64,000 nucleotides of DNA from Sinohyriopsis cumingii (GCA_028554795.2 CM068825.1:98325451-98389450); one strand, 5' to 3'. Shown: positions 48,561 to 62,017, numbered from the stretch's first letter. The notes: generated from the sequence alone by a model not told the origin. Numbers and translations are program-made.

Positions 48561-48870
48561 GGTGGTGATAGTGGTTGTGCTGCTGCTGATGATGATGACC
48601 CGACCTTCAATATTTTGGGACACGAGAGCGAGGAAGATATATGCAGTAGTCTGGTTAAAATATGCATTGTCATATAGTTCAACGATCCCCAGGTACTCTA
48701 TATCCTGGCACAAGTATTATGGGATGTTGTCAATATTAATCTATCCTAAATATTAAAATATAACTTTTAATTCTGCATTAAACGTTTTATTTTATCGTAT
48801 CTTATAACCCCGTCCATGTTTAAATATATGCCGTTTTGAAACTGCAGTGAAGAAGCCAATGGAGGGCGTG

Positions 48871-49189
48871 ATGTTATATGATTTGGGACTTTTAACGTAG
48901 ATTTAACAATTTTTCAGCCATAGCGCTACGATGTCTGCAGTGTGTCAGTTTATAGTGACGTCTAGCACTTGAGCATCATGCCGCAGATGTGTAGCATGAT
49001 GTCCCACCCAGTCACATTATCCTGACACCAGGCCTTCCAGTCCTAACACTAACATCTTAATACTGAGCGCCAAGCCAAGCAGCTGTCAGTACCATTTTTG
49101 TAAGTCTTTGGTATGACTCGACCTGGGATAGAACCCACAACCTCCCGCATCCGAGGCGGACGCTCTAACCACTAGGCCGCCGGAGCGGT
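48871..49189 (-). mobile_element. SINE family 1, copy 5, with intact target-site duplication
   Basis: Full-length element bracketed by a perfect 15-bp direct repeat, ccaatggagggcgtg, at 48856-48870 and 49190-49204. This shows retrotransposition into this site and relatively recent insertion. The B-box is partly decayed (gggatagaacccac on the plus strand). Confidence 0.95.
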
Positions 49190-49379
49190 CCAATGGAGGG
49201 CGTGTATAATCAGTGAATGATAGTTAGTGTGGAAGTACCGGTGAATATAAATTGCTCTTAAGAACTTTCAGAATAGACAATATTTAAGAATGGTTTAACT
49301 GCAATTTTTGTTATTATTGTGTAATATATATTTTTTTAGTTCTTCATAATAATTTAATTAAATCATCTTGATTTGTGTG

Positions 49380-49760
49380 CATATTGTCACTGTGTTCTCC
49401 ACAAGTAGCATTCCAGCCAATCACTCGTCCATTCTGTGACATAGGCACTGACGATCGTGACAGGCTTTCTTCCATGCGACAGGGTAAGTTTCATGGTGAT
49501 ATGCCTTTGGAAGTCCAGCTAGCTTTCTAGCAAACATTGACTTCACTGCAAAGCCGACTCCGTCCTCATGTGGCTCCTCACTTCCTCTTCCACTCCAAAA
49601 GAAGGCGTAGCCAGCACCCATTTCACAAAGTTCGTCTCTCCTGCAAGGCGATTGTCATTTAAAGCTGTAACGTTAATGTTTTACTGGCTATCTCTCTGCG
49701 AGTCAATAAACTCTCCTCTGAGGTCTGTTAGCATCATTTCTGTCCAAACGTGCGGAGGGT
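49380..49760 (-). pseudogene. LINE endonuclease-domain fragment
   Basis: On the minus strand NINVTALNDNRLAGE is followed in another frame by GAGYAFFWSGRGSEEPHEDG, VGFAVKSMFARKLAGLPKA and then ITMKLTLSHGRKPVTIVSAY. The order AALSETRLA, GAGYTFFWSGR, GVGFAI, RLMTLRLPL, ATIVSAYAP is the apurinic-endonuclease domain of the same LINE class as the copies at 23.7-26.4 kb. At least two frameshifts. The RT is missing because the sequence ends near 49380. Confidence 0.85.
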
Positions 49761-49764
49761 GAGA

Positions 49765-50640
49765 GGAACGATCTTCATCTCTTTGTTTGCAGTGTTTCCA
49801 AGGCTGATGTAGAGTCCCCACCAGCCGCGGTTAGCTGGCTAGGGAAAGATGGAGATAGCAAGTTTAAGGCACCTTTTCTAGCCCCTTTCTCATGCCATGG
49901 AGGTGAGCAGTGTGAAACCTAAAAAGAGCTGCTCAGTCGCTCAGGGGGCTGCCGAACTCTAATGCTTATCCGTGTTACTGAAGAACGACCGTATGGGCTG
50001 CCAGTGTACCCACACCTGCCTCTTCGTCGTTCATCCGTCGCCATAGGACTTTGTGGACACGGATGACCAAGTGACTTGCGCAATAACTTGGTTTAAAGTG
50101 AGGAAGTGTTGCGCGTCGTTGACCTCACTCTTTCATCCAAGACCATCTGGATCCAGTGGCAAGACATAGCCAAGACAGCTGGAGATTCAGTCGGAGGTGT
50201 ACGGAAGTGTATGGGGGTGAGTGGGTAGTACCCTGGTGGGGGAACAGTCGTACCGTTTCCAGGGTACCTGATTTACCTGTGATCCCTACATGCAGCCAAC
50301 TCTCACATGTGGCTCCAAGAAGCTGTGACATGCGCAGCAGCAACACCCCGGTAAACAACTTCGTCTGGCGGGCTAAACCAGGTGAGGGTAGCCGACGGGT
50401 CTTAAACTCTTGGTGAATTATGGCTTGCCTACCTAAACATACGGAAACTAAATTCGACGGACTGCGTGGAGGAGACCGAGCAGGAAGGCGATTCATAGCA
50501 ACGCAATATGGAGTGCATAGAGCATGACGAGGCGAGTAGATTGTCCTGGTCATCCTGCCAAAGTAAACTGAAGCACAATGACACCTTTTCCATGCTGACA
50601 CCAAAGCTATACCCTCTGTACAACTAGCAGGTTAGCAATT
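49765..50640 (-). mobile_element. Probable 5' leader of the minus-strand LINE
   Basis: GC-richer sequence immediately upstream (minus sense) of the endonuclease fragment, with no clear domain. The 159-codon minus frame at 50125-50604 is rich in Ser, Arg and Cys and looks like a chance ORF in a GC-rich untranslated leader. The extent is inferred from composition and contiguity. Confidence 0.45.
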
Positions 50641-50644
50641 ACTG

Positions 50645-51425
50645 ATCAAACCCTCGGCCATATCCTGCTACTACGACGTAAATACGGCAGGTGGAGCAAT
50701 ATTGATTCTTATTGTCTGTCGAACAGTATCCACATAAACCGTCGCACAATGTCAGTTTCCTAAAAGATACACCGATCTTTACAAGCTGATTCTTCTCTTT
50801 AAGCATGATGTGAAGACAGTAAACTATTATCGATGTTATGTTGGTACCCAACAGTTTTAGAATTACTGTGTAGGAAAAGCTTATGAAGAAACATGACTTT
50901 TAACAGATGAAAAACTCACCCTGCTCATGTGTAGAGATTGCACTTCCTAAAAGAGAACGCATCTCTATCTACCCAAAATCATAAGTCGCTCAGGAGAATT
51001 GCACTCATATGGAACGGCGCAAGACCTATCGTAGCAATCAGACCATGCTAGCTGATACTGCATCATCACATCTAAATCACCACTAATACACAACATCGCA
51101 CAGTCGGTCCTTTAAAACTTCATAAACTAATTCTAATTAAATAGATTTTGTTCAAATCAGCACGCAAACGACTTCTAACGAATGCTTCTGGATGCTAATA
51201 CTGCACATGATGAGTCCCAATCAGTTTTCTAAAAGAAAAACAAAAGAGACATCTGCTTTCACATATGAATATTTTAATCAAACTACATGATTATAAACTT
51301 TTAACAATCTCAATGCACCGAGCTATCGGAAACATCGGTGCGACTTTCTTTATTCCACCCATTAGACAACAACGTTCGTAACCCAACTATTCAAACGTAA
51401 TTGGGATGCGGCGGTTACCCGCCCG
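50645..51425. other. Non-coding stretch
   Basis: No gene or repeat recognised. Confidence 0.5.
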
Positions 51426-53829
51426 ACTGTACCATTAATGGTTCTGATATGGTATAGTATGGGGCCCAAAAGGAATTAACATTACTGCACTGTTATTGGT
51501 CCCAATCAAAATGTAACATGGTTGCATCAGTATAGAAAATTATAGGAATTTAATATTACCGCACAATTGGGACTGGCGGGGGATTAGGACCTATGGCAAT
51601 TTGACATTGCTGCATAGTTCGAGAGTCTGTGCGCCAAATTAAATATAATATTAGGAAGCCACTATGGGTCCTCTGGGAAATGATCAAGGAGATATGCAGC
51701 CTTATACATGTACAGTACGGCATATGCTCAAATGTTTTCACACTATAGGCATGGTGGTCAATGAAGTTACAATTTGCTTACCTCGGTAAAATAACGCAGT
51801 TAATTTCACAAGAAACGGATACAGAACCAAATTTAGAGAAGATTTTGAAAATAATTCAGTTCAAAAGGTTTTCTTCAGTCCGTATTATATGCAAAATGTA
51901 GAAAGTGTGTTACGATAGTTGCAGTAGCTAATGCAAATGGAACAAATATGTACCAAGTCGTGGCGACTGTGTGAGTACAAGCAAACAATAAGGACCTAAG
52001 GTAGGCCTTGATAGAAAAGCTTAACATTGATGTACGTTTCCACGCTAAGGATAGGGACCAGGAAAATGTATTTATACAAAGTGGTGGTGTACGAGTACAG
52101 TAAGTGGATAAGGATCTAATTGATGCTGCCATATAAAAGGCATAAGGTTTGTGAATGATTTGCAACAGTTGACAAGGATCTAGCAAAAATGTTTATACAG
52201 AGTATTGATAGTTGTGTGAATCAAACTAGGGCGCAAGGACCTAAGGAAACCTCTCACACGAAAGGCATGAAATGACTATGTACGGTTCTAAACAGTGGAC
52301 AATGATCTATGAAATGTACTTATAAAAATACACGTAGAAGACAGGAACCAAAGGAACGCTGTTATAGAAATATCATAGCGTGTATGTATCATGATATTCA
52401 TTAATTAAAAGCTGTGGCAATCGTACGAGTACAAATAGCGGACAAGCACCTAAGGAAGACAGCTATGTAACATGTATATAGTTTTTGTGTGGCTTCAAAA
52501 AGTGCACAACGTATCTAGCATATGCGTTTATTCAAAACCTTTCACAAAATCCTCGAGATGCTACAGGCAGCGGACAAGGAATAAAGAAAGGTCTCTGTAG
52601 GAAAGGCCCAATCTTTGGGTACGATTCCATGCATGAGCAAGGACCTTAAATAGGTACTTACTCCAAGCAGATGTATGAGTAAAAGGACCGGGGAAACGTC
52701 TCTGTACAATTTCAAACACAGCAAAGAAAATATTAAAAATTCTGGCGCTTGAATATTAGCAAGGACGGTACTCTAAGGAAGACTTCTATAGACAATGCAT
52801 GACATATATGTATGATTTCAAGCAAAGGACAAAGATATAGCGTATGTATGTATACAAAACCGTGGCAATTGTTTGAAGATAGAGAAAAGAATAGTTAAAT
52901 GAGGTCAGTATAAACAGGCGTAATTTTTTGTGTATGCGTTCAAACAGTGTACAAAGATCTAGAGTACATATGCAAACAAACCCTTGATTCTGTTATGAAT
53001 ACTGGCAATAAGCAAAGAGCTAGAGTAGGTTTCTTTTCAAAAGCCAGAGCATTGTGTTTGACTATATAACCATGACTTTTCTAAATGATTTTTAGCTGTG
53101 GACGAAGATCTTGGATAGGGATATTCACACACAATGGTGATTGTACGAATGCAGGCTGTGCGCATTGGCGTAGGCCATGTTTCTATTCAATGGTGTGGGT
53201 GTTTGATTGCAGGTGTGGAGAAGCACCATATTCGTGCCTTTCTTGCAAGTAAACGTGCATTTTGTATATGAATTCAAACAATGAACAAAGTTATACGATA
53301 GTTATGCATACAAAAGCCGTGACGACTGTATGAGAATGGGCAGCGGCAAAGGAATGCTGCTATATGCAAGGCGGGGTTAATTATATAATTTTAAACAGTG
53401 AACAAAGGCCCTTGTATAAGATTCAAGATATAAATGTGCTCGTTGTTTAATATAACCTAGATCTGTGGACAAGGATCTTGTATATGTTTCTATATAAGGG
53501 GCTTTATTTTCTGTGAGTACGCTGATTGGATAAAGACCTAGGAGTAGGTTTCATTGATAAAACATTTCAGCTTTGTGTATAAATTCAAAGCGTAGGCAAC
53601 GGTCTAGGAACACCTATGCAAAGGGTTGACTAATGTAATGATCAATGATGTAATAAAATGTTATAAAGAATAGGTTTTGCCTTGGTACATGACTGCAAAG
53701 ACTGGACGTGACCTAATAAAGTTTTTCTATAAAATGGCTGGATATGTACTATACGAGTATAGACATTAGACAAGGATACAGATCCATTCACATAGAAAAG
53801 GCTTTGTAATGTACAAGCAGAGATACTGG

Positions 53830-54145
53830 ACAAGGATCCAGGCACATTTGCATTGAAAAGGCTTCGTAATCTATTTGATTACAGAAGGCGGACAAGGATC
53901 CAGGTACATTTGAATTGAAAAGGCTTCGTAATTTATTTGATCACAAAAGGTGGACAAGGATCCAGGTACATTTGCATTGAAAAGGCTTTGTAATCTATTT
54001 GATTACAAAAGGTGGACAAGGATCCAGGTACATTTGAATTGAAAAGGCTTTGTAATCTATTTGATTACAAAAGGTGGACAAGGATCCAGGTACATTTGAA
54101 TTGAAAAGGCTTTGTAATTTATTTGATTACAAAAGGTGGACAAGG
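53830..54145. repeat. 62-bp tandem repeat, about five copies
   Basis: The unit contains ggacaaggatccaggtacat, ttgaattgaaaaggctttg and taatctatttgattacaaaa. Present once in the other duplicate (about 37700-37780), so the expansion came after duplication. Confidence 0.92.
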
Positions 54146-54772
54146 CTCATGTTAAATTATAGGAATTACAAACTAACATGGGTATAGCTTTTGATAAACG
54201 CATACATTTGACAACTGAGCACATATATGCATATGATTATTTCAAGTTATTCATTCGTCCTAATTATAATATTTACATATTTCAAGTAAGCAGCAAATTA
54301 TATACATCATAACGACATAGATAAATATTCTATCTGACACGAATATGGTTCTCAGTAGAAGCGAAAATGAAAGAGATTATATCTTAACATATGTTTTTCT
54401 AATCCATTAAAGTATAACCTCTGTTGGAAATTTGGACCAGATTACGCTGATGTCTTAGTATATCCTCTCTCTCTCTGTCCCTAACTATCAAGTGGATGGT
54501 GGATTAATTTTAAACCAGAGACTTCCAAACTGTCAAGTTGTTTAGAGATAAAATAAAAATAAAAATATATTGAGCATCATAAACATAAATAGAATTATTG
54601 TTTTTCAAAAGAAAACAATATTAACAGTTTTTGTATATATATCGAATAAACTTGCTCTAATAATAAAAAATATAGAAATTCAGATTTCTAAAAACAATTA
54701 ATTTAGATGGACAAATTTGTTAACGTGCACAGAGTTTAACCTGAAATGTAATTTTAAGACTGTTCTGATTAC

Positions 54773-54985
54773 GTTACAGGATATAATTTGATGACTTTCT
54801 GATCATTACGTTACAGGATATAATTTGATGACTTTCTGATCATTACGTTACAGGATATAATTTGATGACTTTCTGATCATTACGTTACAGGATATAATTT
54901 GATGACTTTCTGATCATTACGTTACAGGAAACAATTTGATGACTTTTTGATCCTTACGTTACAGGATATACTTTGATGACTTTCT
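54773..54985. repeat. 37-bp tandem repeat, about 5-6 copies
   Basis: The unit is gttacaggatataatttgat followed by gactttctgatcattac. The other duplicate has two diverged copies at about 38400-38500. Confidence 0.92.
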
Positions 54986-56044
54986 TATTATTAATTGTTG
55001 GCTATATGAAGTTATGTTCAACGTCTTTAAATTTCACAGTGACCGTAAGGACTCTACCGACATACAAGTAAATACCCTCTGGAAATACCCTCTGTATGGC
55101 TTCTTTTTTGCATTAAAAACTGTGAAAATCACTATGCTATATGTAAGTATGAGACGTATAATTTTATATGCTTTTCAATTTTAAATGTACTTGTGATGTT
55201 AAGAATGTATGCCTATTTCTCTGAAAAATCTGTTAAGAAATATTTCTCTTATGAAGAGGACGGGGAAAGTATGTGCCACGTACATTTGTGGATACGTGAG
55301 GGATGAGTTGATCATAGGACAGATGAACAATTCTTTCTTTTAGTAAAATCTGTTGATTTTATGTAACTGTAGGAGGTAAAATTATAATTAAATATATCAT
55401 GATGGTACGCTTATGTTAAAATGCAGGAATGATGAGCAATTTAAAAAATAATGAACATCAAACGATACAGGTTTTTTTCAGATATTCAGTATCGCACTAA
55501 ATATCTTTCCCGTCTCTAGAGGTCATCAAATGTTATCTGGCATAAAGACATTGGTAATACAGAGAATGTGACAGTTTTAGAAAAGCTTGCTAAATATGGG
55601 TCAAATTACATCTTTCAATGGTGCATATGCTTGCTCTTTCAGATTATACGCTCTCGTGTGCGTGTGTGGTTGTGTTTGTGAAATATATTAAAAGAAATGC
55701 AAAAAAAAATGTTAAGATTAACAGTACTTTGCAACTTATTCTGACAAAGTGACGATAACTTAATGTTCAGGCTGTTTAAGAGAAGAACTTATTCAGTTTG
55801 AGTTAACTGACCTACCTTTGTAATATAACCGATGTAGTATGTTCAGAAACAATTTTTTTTCCAAAGGGAGCTAACCCATCTAGTTCAATTTTATGTTAGT
55901 AGGGAGAGATATGTGCAAAGGACATCAGATTCTGATTATTTTACTCAAATCAAAACAATATTCTATTTTTATACATGGAATTCAAGAAAATGTATCACTT
56001 TGTATTACTATTTTGTCAACGAAGAAAGGACAAGGATAGAGATG

Positions 56045-57088
56045 ACATAACACATATTAATCAAGGAGGACATAAATACACATTAATCTAGGAGGACATA
56101 AATACACATTAATCTAGGAGAACATAAACACACATTAATCTAGGTGGACATAAACACACATTAATCTAGGAGGACATAAACACATATTAATCTAGGATAT
56201 AAACACACATTAATCTAGGAGGACATAAACACACATTAATCTAGGAGGACATGAACACACATTAATCTAGGAGGACATAACACACATTAATCTAGGACAT
56301 AAACACACATTAATCTAGGAGAACATAAATACAAATTAATCTAGGAGGACATAACTACAAATTAATCTAGGAGGACATAAACACACATTAATCTAGGAGG
56401 ACATAAACACATATTAATCTAGGATATAAACACACATTAATCTAGGAGGACATAAACACACATTAATCTAGGAGGACATGAACACACATTAATCTAGGAG
56501 GACATAAACACACATTAATCTAGGACATAAACACACAATAATCTAGGAGAACATAAATACAAATTAATCTAGGAGGACATAAATACAAATTAATCTAGGA
56601 GGACATAAACACACATTAATCTAGGAGGAGATAAACACACATTAATCTAGGAGGACATAAACACGTATTAATCTAGGATATAAACACACATTAATCTAGG
56701 AGGACATGAACACACATTAATCTAGGAGAACATAAATACAAATTAATATAGGAGGACATAAATACAAATTTATATAGGAGGACATAAACACACATTAATC
56801 TAGGAGGACATAAACAGACATTAATCTAGGAGAACATAAACACATATTAATCTAGGATATAAATACAAATTAATCTAGGAGGACATGAACACACATTAAT
56901 CTAGGAGGACATAAACACACATTAATCTAGGAGGACATAAACACACAATAATCTAGGATATAAAAACACAATCATCTAGGAAGACATAAACACACATTAA
57001 TCTAGGAGAACATAAATACAAATTAATCTAGGAAGACATAAACACACATTAATCTAGGAGGACATAAACACACATTATTCTAGCACAT
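56045..57088. repeat. 26-bp minisatellite with higher-order repeats, about 40 copies
   Basis: The unit is aggaggacataaacacacat plus taatct. Shortened units (aggatataaacac) recur at 56181, 56408, 56662 and 56841, that is every 227, 254 and 179 bp, which shows multi-unit duplication. It has no counterpart in the first segmental duplicate. Confidence 0.95.
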
Positions 57089-57089
57089 G

Positions 57090-57920
57090 CTAACTACTTC
57101 CTAGCATGTAGAGTATTACGTGACACTAAAGAGATAAATAAAATCAACTATGTACAATAGCTGACTTAAACCATAAACCCAGCTACAAAATAACTATTTA
57201 AATATGCACAAAATTTAACCAATAAATATTTTTGCGCATGCCAAGTAACGTCTTCTGGTCAGGAAAGGTCTTCAAGCGGCGATGACTGACATATTGCAGG
57301 TAATTTATATCTTGAGAGCCATTATAATTGCATCTGCTTCATGGTTACTTCAGACAACTCCAGAAATATTACGTGTACTTTCAAAGGAAATGAGACTGTA
57401 ATTTGACTTCCGATGTAAATTTTGCAACATGAACAGATGACTAGTCCTAACCTATACAGTATGTTGATCCATATAGAAGGAAAACACTATTCTACCAGAC
57501 AAGATCGCCTGGCCCAATGTTGCGGATGATGACATCTAAGAGTGGCAGATAAATTACTTTCACTCCCTCAAACACTCCCCCATATTTTAATCTCAGTAAT
57601 ACGTTATTTGCCAGTACTGTTTAGCTAAATTATATCATTAACGATATAGGCCAGGTGATCTTTTAATAATTTAAGAACGTCTAATTTGGAAACCTATAAC
57701 CTTTAATGGTGGAGATCGGACAAGATTTATACTCAAAACCGAAGAGTAATAAATGTATTACTGAAGTAGGAGAAGTATGCAAGGATTAATGTATTTCCTA
57801 GTACAATAAGTGCTGGAGAGAGAAACGAATTTGTGAATCGCAGACGTAAACCCTCTTATATTATGGAATGAACCTACGATTATCAACCAGGTCTCTGAAA
57901 GATGGCTACTTGAGCACCAG
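57090..57920. other. Non-coding stretch
   Basis: No gene recognised. It may include the 5' part of the transposon relic that follows. Confidence 0.45.
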
Positions 57921-57929
57921 CTTGAACTA

Positions 57930-58560
57930 AAGTGGGGTGTACTACAGGAGGTGTCCCAGTGGATGACATCACCCTCTCCGGAACTAATTGCTTTGGAAAA
58001 TGGGATGACACAATAGTCTGTCTTGCCTTACAATTACCTCCTCGTCATGGGGTCATATATGCGGATTACTACTTTGCAGCTGTGGTTGCATATCCGTATT
58101 TAGAAACTGAGCTGCCTCGTGGCTCAATCAGGTTGTGTTCATTTATTTGCTTGTATCAACGGGCCACTAGCCGTTAAAATGTACCTATATTTGTGGTCCT
58201 TACAATCCCGAGATACAATAACGGTAATGAGACCTTCGAATAAAGTCATAGATTACAGGGGTTCAGTCCTAATAAATGTCCAGTGTGTCATTTCTGCAAA
58301 GATGGAGGAATTTCGCTATCAATGCAACTACGACTGCAAAGCAACGATAGATAACGATTCCTCCTACAGAAGACTGAAATAATTCGCAAAGAATGTACTG
58401 GCGTTTGGGGTTATACCCACTAAAAACGTTGCCTTCGACTATAAATCCTGCAACGATTTAGCGGAGAGGCAAGCAAACAGGCCTGATGAAATCCCCATTG
58501 TGAAGCTGCATAACCCAATGGGTGGGACAGATTTGCGAATGAACCCTTTAGCTGGAGGCC
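57930..58560 (+). pseudogene. piggyBac-like transposase relic
   Basis: Segments in at least two frames are KWDDTIVCLALQLPPRHGVI, YADYYFAAVVAYPYLETELP and, further on, DEIPIVKLHNPMGGTDLRMN. In piggyBac/DDE_Tnp_1_7 transposases, xxFDNFFTSxPLLxxLxxRG carries the second catalytic Asp, and a later xxYNxxMGGVDxxDQ carries the third. Here the first corresponds to YADYYFAAV and the second to HNPMGGTDL, with spacing of about 150 codons as expected. Stops lie between them. No terminal repeats or TTAA sites were assigned. The alternative is a chance resemblance in one of the two segments. Confidence 0.5.
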
Positions 58561-58564
58561 GTTA

Positions 58565-60210
58565 CTAAAGTCTTCAGAACAAGACTGATCACCCCGTATT
58601 TTTCCTCGACCTTCTTGGTTTTCTGTACAAGTTTTCTGACTATAGAAGAACGTGAAGGCAAGAGAACGTCAGTTCTAGGCATTGATCTCGACAGTCTTTC
58701 TAAACTAAACTAAAAACTCTTTTTGTCACCGGAGCACATAGTTTAGTTTGTAGAGGGGCGTGTGTACCTTCTCCTCTGAGCATCAAAACATTCCTGACAA
58801 TCTGTTACAATATACATGGCATTATCATCCTCCCGTTTCAAGCTTCGGTAAAATAAACGATTATTAGGCCCAGAATGATCCTTCTTCGGGGAAGGCCTAG
58901 ACGCAGGTACATATATCTTATATGACTCTTCACATGGAGCAACTGAACTATCTTTAATTTGTGCTTTCCTTGAAAAAAAAATATAATTTTCTCATCTTCC
59001 CCTACGGTCCTTTAGGGGAAGCGGGACTAACTCTCTCCTTCTGTAATGACATCTCCTGAGTTATGTGTGGTGGTCTTTGAACCTTTGCACGCGTACTTGC
59101 AGAGGGCAATATAGAAGACATTCATGATGGTACAAGATGATCTCTCCTTGAAAGGGGAAACGCTATCTCCCAAGAGAGTTGAACGGGAACACTGGGATGG
59201 AGGAAGCATTCGTCTGATCTCCTTTCCCGGTATCATGCATAAATGCAGGTTCTGTCTCTGTAGTTGGGCAATTAGGTAATATGTAGGCAGGGGGCAGGGT
59301 TCAATACTATCTCTAATCCTATACATAGATTTTGCAAGTGTTTCTGATGCTCAATACACAGTGACCAGTAGCGGGACTGGATCCAGGTGAACGGTGGTCT
59401 GTAGTTGGTGACTGATGACCAGTCCATAATTACTAACCTAAGCCAACGAAGAGCTAGATAATGTAGGAAACGACTTTCTCAGAACTTAGAAAGCTACAAT
59501 GATGCATTACCCTCCTGACGTCAGGTGCCTAAACATGCTGACCCTCCCACAAAAGGGGACCATACTCCCTGATAGAATTTAGTTCTACCTCCAACGGAGT
59601 TAAGACTGCTTGTGGTTTTTTGATCACCAGAGCAAGCCGATAGCCCTTAACAACAGAAACTGTTCTTTTTCAGAAGTCACGCCATCTTATCGGGCATGGT
59701 GCTACTCTTCCCCCCTTTATTTTGGGAGAGTGCAATCAGTCCTTTGAAAGGGTGATAACAACAGTTACTTCCTGCAATATTGTGTCTCTCCCTCTTTTAT
59801 TCGGGGAGACAAAGTTGATTCCAGTTATGATGCATATTTTCTGATATGTTAAGATTTCTGAGGTGGAGGAAGAAAAACTTACTACTTTAATCTTTTATGA
59901 TGTGCGATTGTACTGTTGGAAGATGACAAGAAATTGGACATACGTCCATTCGTGTACACATGCGGTGTGAAGATCTCATGGTGCTTTTTCTTATGCAAAC
60001 ACTTGTCCCCAATTGTTACATCTGATAAGGAATTCTGAAACAAGAAACATCTTGGACGTCCAAAGCACTTGATGATGACTACGTGGGTTGTGTGTAATTG
60101 TTGTTATCCTTACTATTCTTTTGTAATTGAAAATAAGTTGTTCGTACTTCTTTACTGAAGGAGTTGTGAACAGAATTAAGGAGGAGAATGTGTAATCTCT
60201 GCTAAAGTTG
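58565..60210. other. Stretch without a supported gene
   Basis: GC content is slightly raised, but no domain is readable. The 99-codon minus frame at 59027-59326 is not recognised. It may contain more of the decayed transposon. Confidence 0.4.
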
Positions 60211-60214
60211 TTAG

Positions 60215-60465
60215 GAGATTAATTATAGATGTTAATAAGACACATTGCATGAAATAAACGTAATAAAAAAAATAATTAAATTAATATAAACAATCCCGTA
60301 CAACATACACACGTAAACACTCAAAAACACCAATGGATAACTTTTTGACACGCGTTTGAAACTTATACACATTCCAACAAGTAATTCCAAAACCAACAAC
60401 AAGTACGGAAGTAGATGACCTATTATGCGTATAGCACTCAAAATTTATCACTGGACTATCAGATA
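60215..60465 (+). repeat. Dispersed repeat, copy 2 (pairs with 38995-39210)
   Basis: Shares aataattaaattaatata, cgtaaacact and tatcactggactatcag with the copy at 38995. Confidence 0.6.
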
Positions 60466-60924
60466 GTATGTACGCTGTATCTTTTATAGTCCACGAGATG
60501 ATGTATACATAATATACAAATATTTTATTTATATCACATATAAACACATATATTTCCCCTTTAAACGGAGGTAAGATTAACTACATTCAATTTTGCATTG
60601 ACAGAGCGAATGAACTCTTCACAACTCTGTCAAGTGTATCCGCTACAAAATGTAGCTTTGTCTTTTTTATGGCTGTTAACAATCCACTTTGCAAATTCAT
60701 AAGTTGCTTGTTTTCTTTTTTATCTTCTATATTGATCAAATGAATGTAAGACACGCATATGATTTAAACATAAAAGATGGCTTTAATAAAGAAAGTAGAG
60801 CACTAAAAACACAAAGTTAGCTTACGATAAATGAACTCTCAGCCATTCAAGTATCGGCGCATGGAAATTAGCGTGGAATAGAAACAAAGCGAAATAACAA
60901 ACCAACTAAAGGTAATTAAAATAT

Positions 60925-61690
60925 TTTAGTTTTTAGGTATATTTACATTTTTTAAACTCCTGGTGCATGATTTTATTCATGGCTGTAAATTGTACTGATT
61001 ATCTTTAGGTTTTGCCTACGTGACTTGGGTCTGTATTAGGAATATTAAATAACGCACAATTGCGTAGGATCTATAAATAGATGCTTAATATCTTTACATG
61101 TTTGCGAGATTCAGTTTTTCCCATTGGACATCGGTCGGGTGGTTTCTTAGAAGAATTCAGTTAATTCTTATTGGATAGTTAGGTCATATGAATAAACATT
61201 TTGAAACATTAGATTGAGTAGTATGGTCTGTCACATGGGGCTATGTTTTGAAATATAGTCGTAATAGAAGGTGTATATAGGGAGGGAACTAAGCACTATG
61301 ATTTCATTCCTGTTTTGGAGTAATTCTTATTTCAAGTGTTCCTGTTGTAGCATCAATTCTTCTAGCATGTTTTATGTTGTTCTGAGATATTGTTTGAGAC
61401 GAAACACATTTGTTTGGACTGTTAAGTGGAAATAGAAAATGCTAATTTTTGGACTAAAATACTATCATGGAACTAATGTGAATTATTTAAAGGAGTTCTC
61501 GACTACGTCATTTTGACAAAATCACGATTCTTGGCGGACCAGTACATTTCCGGTATTAAAATTTATACGGAACATTTTATTCTTTGGGACTTTCACTAAA
61601 CTTGATCAGGATTATTTTGGATTCAATTCATACTACTCTAATTCCCCTGTAAATTTTCATGTTGTAAATTTTATAAATAAATTATTTAAG
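60925..61690 (+). mobile_element. LTR-like dispersed repeat, copy 2 (plus)
   Basis: Inverted relative to 13215-13965. The TATA-like gtgtatatagggagg at 61271-61285 lies in the same place as in the other copy, and an aataaat lies near the 3' end (about 61674). No ORF. See copy 1 for the interpretation. Confidence 0.5.
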
Positions 61691-61699
61691 TTTTACTAA

Positions 61700-61829
61700 A
61701 CTTGTTGGTTTTGATTCTGTCTGTTACTAAGTGTAAGACCACAGAGTTGTAACATATTTTATTTCCGATTAATCTAAGTCATTGTTCTGCCTTGTTTAAC
61801 ATTAATACTGACCGTAAAACTGCTTTTAT

Positions 61830-61872
<43 letters not shown>

Positions 61873-61984
61873 CTTTGGTTGCTTTCACTTAACTTTTACC
61901 ATAATTCATAGAGCCAAGGACGCAGACGAAAATCCTCTATGCTCGTCTTTTCATGGATTTTTGCCTGTTTCTTGCTACGATGGT

Positions 61985-62017
<33 letters not shown>

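Larger units (their letters stand above)
51430..55960 (+). repeat. Segmental duplication, copy 2
   Basis: Partner of 35495-40330, with the same landmarks in the same order. It differs by expansion of two local tandem repeats (53830-54145 and 54773-54985). The degenerate 90-100 bp ladder runs at about 51950-53800. Confidence 0.8.

Noticed and set aside
50125..50604. 159-codon minus-strand ORF as a gene
   Set aside because: No domain. It lies in the GC-richer leader next to a LINE endonuclease fragment.
56045..57088. CRISPR-like array
   Set aside because: Repeats abut directly without unique spacers, and the genome is eukaryotic. The same holds for the 20-, 39- and 48-bp arrays.
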